Positions 44,972 to 52,122 of a stretch of DNA of 64,000 bases are shown here, one piece after another. This DNA is from QVMM01 sp047030855. Lineage in GTDB: Bacteria > Bacteroidota > Bacteroidia > Bacteroidales > Dysgonomonadaceae. Positions within the stretch are counted from its first letter, which is position 1. Each line of letters opens with the position of its first letter. A model generated the notes under the pieces. It ran no database searches and had not been told where the DNA came from. It was given only the letters and a program-made list of their open reading frames with translations. The translations under genes and the position numbers were made by a program. The stretch is from positions 310,001 through 374,000 of the forward strand of contig JBKYIJ010000008.1 in NCBI GenBank assembly GCA_047030855.1, given 5' to 3'.

Positions 44972-45523
44972 TTACATCAGAAAAGGTAAAAATACAGATA
45001 CGACTTTACGTATCTCTTTTAAAGCCAGACTTAATTGGCTTTCCACATTTCTTTTTGTGGTGTTGAGTTGCTGGGCTATTTCCTCGTTGCTGAATCCCTT
45101 TGTTTTGCTCAGGATATAGATTTGTTGACGTTGTTCCGGCATATTTTCTACAACAGAATCAATCAGTAAGCCCAGTTCTTTTGCTATCAGTTCCTCTTCG
45201 GATGTAGCACTCAGTAGGTTTATCTTTGCGGTATTGATATAATTGCTATGAACAAACTTGTGTTTCAGAAAATTGATAGCTGCATTACGCGCCATTGTAT
45301 GTAAATAAGAATTAAATGATTTAGTTGTGTCTATTTTGGTGTGATTCTCCCACAGATTGACAAACAGGTCTTCGGCTAATTCCTCTGCCTCACTTTCTGA
45401 TTTCACATAAGCATTGATGAAAAAACGAATTTTATTGTAATACGCAATAAACACAGCCTCAAAAGCCTTGTGGTCTCCTTGCCGCAAAGATTCTATTGTC
45501 GCTATGTTAATATTGTTATCCAT
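44972..45523 (-). CDS. ECF sigma-70 factor
   Basis: A 183-residue ECF sigma factor. Region 2 is seen in 'ESLRQGDHKAFEAVFIAYYNKIRFFINAYV...SEAEELAEDLFVNLWENH' (about 10-60), and region 4 in 'MPEQRQQIYILSKTKGFSNEEIAQQLNTTKRNVESQLSLALKEIRK' (about 130-175). FecR follows by 76 bp. It is expected to activate the receptor operon when FecR is released by substrate at the receptor. Confidence 0.92.
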   Translation of the reverse strand: MDNNINIATIESLRQGDHKAFEAVFIAYYNKIRFFINAYVKSESEAEELAEDLFVNLWENHTKIDTTKSFNSYLHTMARNAAINFLKHKFVHSNYINTAKINLLSATSEEELIAKELGLLIDSVVENMPEQRQQIYILSKTKGFSNEEIAQQLNTTKRNVESQLSLALKEIRKVVSVFLPFLM

Positions 45524-45674
45524 CGTATTCAGTTCTTTATGGCAAAGAAATAATAAATTATTGGAATGAAAGGTGTTTTTTGAAATGTTAAGAAATTCTT
45601 TGTAAATATTATACTTTCTCTATTTCAATGTGTTATTTTTATAGCGAAAAGAATGTTGACTTATCTGTTATTGT

Positions 45675-47801
45675 ATGCAAGAAGGTAATCTGTTTCTTTA
45701 CAAATCACTCTTTCGGGGGCGAGAAGATGTCTACGCAGTTCGTTGGGAAAAGGACGGGCGGGGAGGTTATATGCCTGCTTATAAAATAGACTGGACTGAC
45801 TATAATCAGCATAAAGCCAAAGGAGGAACTTTCGCTAACTATGAGAAGAAAGAATATTTGCCATTGCATGATGAAGCTATAAATGAACACCTGTCTGGAA
45901 AAATAACGATTGGAATATATCCATTACTCCCTGATAACACATCTTTCTTTATTGCTGCAGATTTTGATGAGGCTAATTGGCAGGAATCTATACTAAAACT
46001 ATATAATGTTTGTCTGGAAGTTAACTTACCTGCTGTCATAGAACGTTCCCGATCCGGCAATGGTGGACACTTGTGGTTATTCTTTGAAGAAAATATACCC
46101 GCTTTTATGAGCCGGAAGATTATGTTTGAACTTCTTCTGCAAACTGATATCCTTTCCAAATTTGAGAAAGAACCCAGTTTTGACAGGCTTTTTCCGAATC
46201 AGGATACTCATTCAGGGAAAGGTCTTGGCAATCTGATAGCACTACCATTGCAAGGAAATTCATTAATCAAAGGTAATTCTTGCTTCATAACTCCTGAGAG
46301 CTTTGAACCGGTACCTGACAACTGGTCTTTCTTACAATCTGTCCGGAAAGTATCAAAACAAAAGATCGAATCTCTTTATCTGCAATTATCAGGAAAGTCC
46401 AAAGAGGTTTTCACATCAAATTACGTATCCGATTCCAAATTTGAGTTAGAAATAGTAATCAATAGCGAGATATATCTGAAAAGAATACAGCTCAATCAAA
46501 AACTAATTGAATTTCTGAGAGATAATCTTAACTTCTTAAATTCCGATTATATCGTAAAAAAGCGTTTGGGTAAAACAGCTTATAATGTGGAAAAGTATTT
46601 TAAACTGATCGAAGAAACGCCGGATGGTATCATTATTCCGAGAGGATTTGCCGCTACGCTGATTCATTTTTGCAACTTGGAAAACATTCCTGTAAGAATT
46701 ATCGATGAACGATGTAAGCATGATGAAATAGAGGTCAATTCCAAGATAGATCTTCTTCCTCATCAGGAAGAGGTATTGGAACGAACCGCAATTAAAGATT
46801 TCGGTGTTATAGTAGCTCCACCCGGTTCAGGCAAGACAATCATAGGACTGGAATTGATTGCTCAAAAGAAACAACCGACACTAATACTTGTGCATCGGAA
46901 ACAACTATTTGACCAATGGGTCGACCGCATTCAAAATTTCTTATCTATCCCTAAAAAGCAAATAGGGCAGATTGGCAATCAAAAAGACAAATCAGGTAAA
47001 GAAATAACCGTTGCCATGATACAATCATTAACAAGAGGAGATATTACGGAGTTAAAGAATCAATTTGGAATGATAATCGTTGATGAATGCCATCACATCC
47101 CGGCAAAATCATTTCGTGAAGTGATAACACAACTGAATTGCTATTATTTGTATGGTTTGACAGCCACCCCGAAGCGAAAAAACAATGACGAAAAATTGAT
47201 ATATGTGTATATAGGAAATATCATATATGAGATGACTCAAAAAGAGTTGATGGAGTCACAAAATAGCAGAGCTGAAATTAATATACGGGAAACGGAGTTG
47301 TTCGCTCCCTATGATTATAAAATCGACAACTATGAAACCATTTCGCAGATACTGATCTTCGACACGAATAGGAACAATCTGATATTGAAAGATATTGATG
47401 AAAATATTTCCCGGTTCAAATCTATATTAATCCTGACAGAAAGAAAATCCCATGTAAATGTTTTAAATCTGTACCTGAAAGAGAAATATGAAACAATAGC
47501 CATATCCGGAGATGATTCTGAACGGAGCCGGAAAAGTAAATTGGAACAAATAGCACAAGGACACTTTCAGATTATTATATCTACAGGGCAATATTTCGGA
47601 GAAGGCATAGATATAAATGCGTTGGAATGCTTGTTCATTGTTTATCCGTTTGCATTTGAAGGCAAGCTGGTTCAATATATCGGACGTGTGCAACGTTCGG
47701 GGAAAACTCCCGTTATATTTGATTATCGGGATTCCAAGATAGACTATTTTGAAAAGATGTTTAAACAAAGAAACCGGTACTATAATAAATTGAGAAAATA
47801 A
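45675..47801 (+). CDS. TOTE-type primase domain fused to SF2 helicase
   Basis: A 708-residue protein. The N-terminal 230 residues match the archaeo-eukaryotic primase (AEP) domain of TOTE conflict systems: 'FIAADFDEANW' (acidic catalytic pair), 'RSRSGNGGHLWLFFEENIPA' and 'LFPNQDTHSGKGLGNLIALPLQG'. A superfamily 2 helicase follows with Walker A 'VIVAPPGSGKTIIG' (about 375-390), 'DECHH' Walker B, 'GLTATPKRK' motif III and 'YIGRVQRSGK' motif VI. TOTE systems are predicted replication or defence modules of mobile elements. It is co-directional with the DUF6155 gene (3 bp gap). It carries no nuclease itself. Confidence 0.85.
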   Translation: MQEGNLFLYKSLFRGREDVYAVRWEKDGRGGYMPAYKIDWTDYNQHKAKGGTFANYEKKEYLPLHDEAINEHLSGKITIGIYPLLPDNTSFFIAADFDEANWQESILKLYNVCLEVNLPAVIERSRSGNGGHLWLFFEENIPAFMSRKIMFELLLQTDILSKFEKEPSFDRLFPNQDTHSGKGLGNLIALPLQGNSLIKGNSCFITPESFEPVPDNWSFLQSVRKVSKQKIESLYLQLSGKSKEVFTSNYVSDSKFELEIVINSEIYLKRIQLNQKLIEFLRDNLNFLNSDYIVKKRLGKTAYNVEKYFKLIEETPDGIIIPRGFAATLIHFCNLENIPVRIIDERCKHDEIEVNSKIDLLPHQEEVLERTAIKDFGVIVAPPGSGKTIIGLELIAQKKQPTLILVHRKQLFDQWVDRIQNFLSIPKKQIGQIGNQKDKSGKEITVAMIQSLTRGDITELKNQFGMIIVDECHHIPAKSFREVITQLNCYYLYGLTATPKRKNNDEKLIYVYIGNIIYEMTQKELMESQNSRAEINIRETELFAPYDYKIDNYETISQILIFDTNRNNLILKDIDENISRFKSILILTERKSHVNVLNLYLKEKYETIAISGDDSERSRKSKLEQIAQGHFQIIISTGQYFGEGIDINALECLFIVYPFAFEGKLVQYIGRVQRSGKTPVIFDYRDSKIDYFEKMFKQRNRYYNKLRK

Positions 47802-47803
47802 TT

Positions 47804-48319
47804 ATGTCAAAGTTGCAACTAAAGAGACTGCTTAATTCGATGGATAAGTCGGAGATAATTTCGTTTGTCCTTGAAATGTATGATAACAAAAAGGAAATAA
47901 AAGAATATTTGGATTATTATGTGAGTCCGAATGAAAAAGAGAAATTCGAGAAATACAAGAAAATTATTCAAGCAGAATATTCACTAACAACTCATATACC
48001 TAAAACGAGATTATAAGTGGCAAAGAAAGCAATATCTGACTTCTCAAAACTAAACCCTTCTCCCGAACTGGATGCTGAACTAATGATATTTCTGGTAGAA
48101 TGTGGCTGCGAGTTTACATATAATTATGGCGATATGTGGGAAGGATTTTATGATGGAATGTACAATAACTTTGTCAGGGCATTAAAATTCATGGAGAAAA
48201 ATGGATTGTTGGAAATGTTCAGGCCGAATGTCGAAAAATGTGTGAAATGGGCTTCCCCTTGTGGATATGGCTTTGCAGATGATATTACCTCAGCATTTTA
48301 TGAGTATTATTCATCATGA
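47804..48319 (+). pseudogene. DUF6155 family gene split by an in-frame TAA
   Basis: Codons 47804-48013 and 48017-48319 lie in the same frame, interrupted only by TAA at 48014-48016. The first part ('QLKRLLNSMDKSEIISFVLEMYDNKKEIKEYLDYY') and the second ('VAKKAISDFSKLNPSPELDAELMIFLVECGCEF') together read as one DUF6155-like protein of about 170 residues. The second part has only a GTG as possible restart. A one-base change of a serine codon (TCA) would give the stop. DUF6155 is a helical protein of unknown function. It starts two bases after the TOTE helicase stop, so it is an operon partner. Readthrough, a two-piece protein or a null allele are all open. Confidence 0.75.
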
Positions 48320-48698
48320 GTTATTGTTTGTCAAATTTTTTATTATCTTCGCTTATGAGTTATTTGAAACAATGGAAAATCTAAGCAGAGCAGAGAGTTT
48401 CGCTCGTTTCTAAATCGTTACCCATTGTTTACCTTTCTTTCTTCAATTATCTGTTATTCAACGGATAAGTTTTATTTATTTTACTGCTATACCAGATACG
48501 CCGTCTTTAGAATACTTAAACATAGTTATTTATATTCTGCATGCAAATAAAAAGTGTACATGCAATTTGCATGCAAATATAGCTATTTTATCAAAACAAA
48601 CAAATGTCCAAAGAAAAACAAATTTAGTTAATTAACTGCATATAAAATACTTAAACAACAAATGCAACTATATGAAAATAGGTGAAAAATACGTAAAA
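48320..48698. repeat. Non-coding region with TGCATGCAAAT repeats next to the tRNA fragment
   Basis: No gene is visible. TGCATGCAAAT occurs at 48538-48548 and again at 48568-48578, exactly 30 bp apart, with an imperfect ACATGCAAT between them. The repeats lie about 130 bp inside the tRNA scar, where integrase or excisionase arm sites would be expected. The rest of the stretch is AT-rich without clear structure. Confidence 0.45.
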
Positions 48699-48746
48699 TG
48701 CCTTACAAGCAGAGGGTCGGCGGTTCGAATCCGTCAACGCCCACCA
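48699..48746 (+). tRNA. 3' fragment of tRNA-Val (TAC), integration scar
   Basis: The fragment starts in the anticodon stem (TGC), contains the loop CTTACAA with anticodon TAC, the 3' stem GCAGA, the variable bases GGGTC, the T-arm GGCGG-TTCGAAT-CCGTC, acceptor AACGCCC, discriminator A and encoded CCA. The 5' half (acceptor strand GGGCGTT, D-arm) is absent upstream. It ends with a proper terminator. A half tRNA ending in CCA is the classic mark left by an element that integrated in the tRNA 3' end; the intact gene should lie at the element's other end, to the left. Confidence 0.85.
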
Positions 48747-48756
48747 CAGAAAATCA

Positions 48757-48794
48757 AGCAGTTAAGAAGAAATTCTTAGCTGCTTTTTCTTTTA
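48757..48794 (+). terminator. tRNA-Val terminator
   Basis: AGCAGTTAAGAA (48757-48768) pairs with TTCTTAGCTGCT (48773-48784), one G-U pair, loop GAAA, followed by a TTTTTCTTTT tail. It marks sequence right of the tRNA fragment as the original chromosomal flank. Confidence 0.85.
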
Positions 48795-48868
48795 GGTTGA
48801 AACTAAGTTGAAACTAAATCGAAAAATTAATATCAATAAAATTGTTATTAATTCACGATTTAGAGCTA

Positions 48869-49075
48869 TTAGATTGGCTGATTATATAAATTAGCCAGTT
48901 CTAATAATAAAATAAAATCAACCCTTCGGGAACTATTTTCCAATTTAGACAATTCACTTTGCGTGATTATTTTGGTATCAGCAACTTGTTTTTGAGTTAA
49001 GCCAGCTTTTTCTCTTGCGTCTACTAATTTAGCTGATAATAGTCTTCTTTTCTTTTCGTATTCCTGTTTAGTCAT
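48869..49075 (-). CDS. XRE-family transcriptional regulator (short)
   Basis: I chose the ATG at 49075, which begins MTKQEYEKKRRLL; the longer frame to 49114 would overlap the operator. The 68-residue protein is one HTH_XRE domain: 'LVDAREKAGLTQKQVADTKIITQSELSKLENSSRRVDFILLLELAN'. Two related 15-bp palindromes lie just upstream of the start, over the expected promoter, which suggests autorepression. It is divergent from the promoter of the structured RNA at 49225. It is a bare one-domain repressor, like many antitoxins or element regulators; no toxin is visible. Confidence 0.8.
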   Translation of the reverse strand: MTKQEYEKKRRLLSAKLVDAREKAGLTQKQVADTKIITQSELSKLENSSRRVDFILLLELANLYNQPI

Positions 49076-49090
49076 ATTCAAAATGGGAAA

Positions 49091-49140
49091 ATTCCATTTT
49101 GCAATATTATACACATATTTTTGCTATTCCATTTTGGAAT
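49091..49140. promoter_or_regulatory. Two operator-like palindromes upstream of the XRE gene
   Basis: ATTCCATTTTGGAAT (49126-49140) is a perfect 6-3-6 palindrome; ATTCCATTTTGCAAT (49091-49105) is the same site with one mismatch. They are 35 bp apart, on one face of the helix roughly, and lie between the XRE start and the divergent -7 element at 49181. Confidence 0.65.
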
Positions 49141-49180
49141 ATTTTTGTCAATTTATTTCTTTATATCAATATTTTATGCA

Positions 49181-49188
49181 TATCTTTG
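49181..49188 (+). promoter_or_regulatory. -7 promoter element of the structured RNA
   Basis: TATCTTTG is a perfect TAnnTTTG match about 44 bp before the first stem of the structured RNA. A 7-bp palindrome (ACCGATA-A-TATCGGT, 49206-49220) just downstream of the expected start site could be an operator. Confidence 0.6.
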
Positions 49189-49224
49189 AAGAAAGAAAGT
49201 AAATAACCGATAATATCGGTAATA

Positions 49225-49391
49225 TAATAGCGTCTGCATAAGTCTCATAGTAGAAAACTGCCAATTTTCAAAACAAACGAGACGAAGTGTGCTGAGCTTA
49301 TGCTATATTCGCATCTTATAGCGTGGGTTCGCCTGTTTCGTTTGTTGGGTATGGCAGTACCTCTACTATGGATATAGGTGAGTCCCACGCT
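49225..49391 (+). ncRNA. Highly structured RNA / leader, unknown family
   Basis: Nested stems are exact: CATAGTAG (49246-49253) with CTACTATG (49363-49370); ACTGCCA (49257-49263) with TGGCAGT (49352-49358); AACAAACGA (49272-49280) with TCGTTTGTT (49338-49346); inside them GCTATA with TATAGC (49302-49307, 49317-49322). AGCGTGGG (49320-49327) with CCCACGCT (49384-49391) crosses these and would give a pseudoknot or an alternative fold. GCATAAG with CTTATGC adds another choice. It ends 54 bp before the gene at 49445. I cannot match it to a known family by eye. Confidence 0.6.
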
Positions 49392-49444
49392 TATTTTATG
49401 TCTAATTCGTTTGCTTGGGACGACAAACAATAAAACAAACAATT

Positions 49445-49828
49445 ATGACAGACAAGGAAAATAAGTTTGAATTATTAATAGAAGAATCTTGCGAAGCAAT
49501 CGGATTATCCTATCAGGCAGTAAAAGATAAATATGTAGATTATCCGATGTATTTGATAGAGTATATCGAAAAGGAAGTCCATAGACAAAGCATCGAAGTG
49601 CATTTTGAAGACTTACAGGCAACAATAACATTCTCATTTAACGCCGACAAGAATTGTAATGCTTCCTATCTGTCCTTTGACACGGTTGATGACGAAGAAT
49701 CACTGATTGATTATCTGGTGGAGACAACAGATTTTCGTTTCAGAAAAAGCAGTTGGGAGATACTGAAATGCTTGGTAAGAATAGAAGAAGTAAAGTCAAA
49801 AGTATATTTCTGCTTTTATAAAGAATAA
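49445..49828 (+). CDS. Hypothetical protein, 127 residues
   Basis: The ATG at 49445 follows an A-rich stretch and begins MTDKENKFELLIEESC; the longer frame to 49415 runs into the structured RNA. The product is a soluble acidic alpha/beta domain ('ITFSFNADKNCNASYLSFDTVDDEESLIDYLVE'), with no signal peptide. It is preceded by the structured RNA and followed by a hairpin, so RNA and gene look like one transcription unit. No family recognised; the function is unknown. Confidence 0.6.
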   Translation: MTDKENKFELLIEESCEAIGLSYQAVKDKYVDYPMYLIEYIEKEVHRQSIEVHFEDLQATITFSFNADKNCNASYLSFDTVDDEESLIDYLVETTDFRFRKSSWEILKCLVRIEEVKSKVYFCFYKE

Positions 49829-49836
49829 TAATATAC

Positions 49837-49852
49837 GGCTCAATGTTGAGCC
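49837..49852 (+). terminator. Hairpin after the 49445 gene
   Basis: GGCTCAA-TG-TTGAGCC (49837-49852) is a perfect 7-bp stem, followed by an AT-rich ATATATTT tail rather than a clean T-run. Probably the terminator of the unit. Confidence 0.55.
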
Positions 49853-50093
49853 ATATATTTATATATTATCTGCTTGCCATTATTCTCTTTTAGTGCATGA
49901 AGGGGAAGAATAATTCAAATTTTGTGGTAAACTCATTACATAAATAGAAAATTTATGTAATTTAGGTGATGCTTAGTATAGTCGTTTTTTTGATTTAAAA
50001 ACTTGAATTTAAATTGTTTAAAGTTAATTGAAATTCGCTTATTATGCTAGTATTTAAATAATCATCTTATTTCGAACTTACGCTATTAGTATA

Positions 50094-50669
50094 TTGAACG
50101 AATCGGAATTATGGACAATATTTAGAGAAGGAGACGAAAGTGCGTTTACGTCTCTGTATAAACTAAGCTATAAGAAGCTATATTCTTATGGGCTGAATCT
50201 TGGTATGGAAGACGAACAAATCAGGGATATAATTCAGGACTTATTCATTAAATTATATACGAAACCCGAACTGATTAAAGAAGCTGATACTATCAAGCCT
50301 TTCCTTTTCGTATCTATGAGAAACGCATTTATAAACCAGAAAAGGGTAAAAAACAAGTATCTTTCGATAGAGCAGATTGATAATTTTGACCTTAGATATT
50401 CTATACATGAAGATTCAATAGAGAAAGAAGAAGAGAGAAAAAGTATCGAGGATAGGATAAATAATATCATCAGTGGCTTAACCCCCCGCCAGAAAGAAAT
50501 TATTTACCTGCGTTTTCTGCACCAAATGAGCTATGAAGAGATAGCCGACATTATGAATATGTCGGAACAGTCAGCCCGAAACCTTGTTTACCGGACAATC
50601 GACGGCATAAAGAAACGAAGCAACGGCTACAAACTCGTTTTTTTAATATTAGTAAACACTCTGTACTAG
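50094..50669 (+). CDS. ECF sigma-70 factor of the fructan locus
   Basis: A 191-residue ECF sigma factor. Its only in-frame start near the 5' end is a TTG at 50094. Region 2: 'LWTIFREGDESAFTSLYKLSYKKLYSYGLNL...EQIRDIIQDLFIKLYTKPE' (about 6-60); region 4: 'LTPRQKEIIYLRFLHQMSYEEIADIMNMSEQSARNLVYRTIDGIKK' (about 125-170). It leads a FecR gene and a susC with an STN domain, the usual three-part switch. Bacteroides fructan loci are normally run by a hybrid two-component system, so ECF control is a departure. Confidence 0.9.
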   Translation: MNESELWTIFREGDESAFTSLYKLSYKKLYSYGLNLGMEDEQIRDIIQDLFIKLYTKPELIKEADTIKPFLFVSMRNAFINQKRVKNKYLSIEQIDNFDLRYSIHEDSIEKEEERKSIEDRINNIISGLTPRQKEIIYLRFLHQMSYEEIADIMNMSEQSARNLVYRTIDGIKKRSNGYKLVFLILVNTLY

Positions 50670-50770
50670 TTAATTACAAAATTATTTCAAAATAAAATAA
50701 AAAAAAGTGATTAAAGACTGATTACAAAATCGGACTTTGATTGTAGTACTATATATAAGCGGATAAAATA

Positions 50771-51935
50771 ATGGAAAGAAACAATCAAACCTTGAAAAAT
50801 ATAGAATATTTCATTTTCAATGAAAAACTTATCGACCTTGCCCATAACGGAGATTATGAAAGATTAGGAAGATTTAAAAAAAGAATTCTCCGCTGAAAAT
50901 GAATCTGCTATTGATGCTGCCTATACATTATTAAGGAATCTTATTGTTGAAGAATACAATGTCAGTCCTAAGTTAATCGAATCGGATTATAAAGAACTTC
51001 GGGCAAAAATTGCACGGAAGAAAAAAGCAAAACGCAGGACACTCATTTCCGTGTGGGCTGCTTGTGCCTGCATCGCTTTGATTATTGTCTCCACCTTATT
51101 TATCACAAATAGAAATGGACAGCATGACTCGTCTTATTTGCTTTCGATATTAGATTCTACAAACATAAATATCGAACAGGTTCAAATCGTTAGTGGAGAT
51201 AACAAGGCATACGTAGATAACGGGACTATCAGCCAGACTCAGGATGGTGACGTAGTCGTAAATTCAGAAGAGAAACTGAAATCTTCCGATATCAAAACCG
51301 AATTCTTGCAATTACTGGTTCCGAACGGGAAAAAAACGAAAGTCGAATTCAGTGACGGAACTAAGGTTTGGGTAAACTCAGGCAGTAAACTTATGTACCC
51401 GAAAGTTTTTGCGGACAACAGGCGCGAAATCTATCTGGACGGGGAGATTTACATAGAAGTAGCCAAAGATAAGTCAAAGCCTTTTATCGTACACACAAAA
51501 AAACTGGATGTAAAAGTGCTGGGAACAAAGTTTAATGTTTGCTCCTATAATAGCGAAACGGACAATTCTGTTATTCTGGTTGACGGACGTGTCAAAGTTC
51601 TGACTGACAATAACGGAAAGAAAGAACTTAGCCCTAACCAGGGATTCTTTTACGATGGGCAAACATTCAGTGTAAAAACCGTAGATACCTATCCCTATAT
51701 ATGCTGGAAAGATGGACGAATGAACCTTAAAGGAGAATCGTTGGATTATATTTTTAAACGTTTGTCACGCTATTATAACCTGAAATTCAACTATGATGCA
51801 AGGAAAGCCACTGACAAATTTAAAGGGAACCTGGATTTGGATGCTCCTATCGAGGACATTCTGAATAACCTGAGCCTTACTGTACCATTCACATACTCGT
51901 TAAATAACAACGTGATAAACATTACTATTCTATGA
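50771..51935 (+). pseudogene. FecR-family anti-sigma factor, frameshifted at an A7 tract
   Basis: From ATG 50771 the frame reads MERNNQTLKNIEYFIFNEKL... and stops at codon 42. Dropping one A from the run 50876-50882 continues as 'FKKEFSAENESAIDAAYTLLRNL' into the frame that runs to 51935 and carries the membrane helix ('VWAACACIALIIVSTLFIT'), FecR domain ('LVPNGKKTKVEFSDGTKVWVNSGSKLMYP') and DUF4974. The C-terminal part alone (GTG at 51051) would lack the sigma-binding domain. If real, the switch is broken and the sigma factor free; if slippage or an assembly error, the gene is normal. An A7 run makes either plausible. Confidence 0.75.
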
Positions 51936-52037
51936 TAAATTTAAATAATTGAATAACAACCCTTAAAACCTTGAACACCATGAAGAAATATCCAAGAAAC
52001 AAGCCATAGTTTTTTAGGCAGGGATTGTCTGAAAAAA

Positions 52038-52070
52038 GAATCGTGCAATACTGCGAATATTACACGATTC
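52038..52070 (+). terminator. Attenuator-like hairpin before susC
   Basis: GAATCGTG...AATA (52038-52050) pairs with TATT...CACGATTC (52058-52070), one mismatch, followed by an AT-rich tail. It lies between the FecR stop and the susC start at 52123. Confidence 0.6.
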
Positions 52071-52122
52071 GATAAAATTTTAATAAGCAAGTGTATCATG
52101 TTATTAAAACTCTTTCAAATAT

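Noticed and set aside
48538..48578. Repeats near 48.5 kb as a CRISPR array
   Set aside because: Only two short AT-rich repeats, spacing too small, no cas genes anywhere in the window.
51051..51935. FecR gene starting at GTG 51051 as a complete gene
   Set aside because: It would begin just before the membrane helix and lack the sigma-binding part; the missing part is found upstream in another frame, so a frameshift is the better reading.
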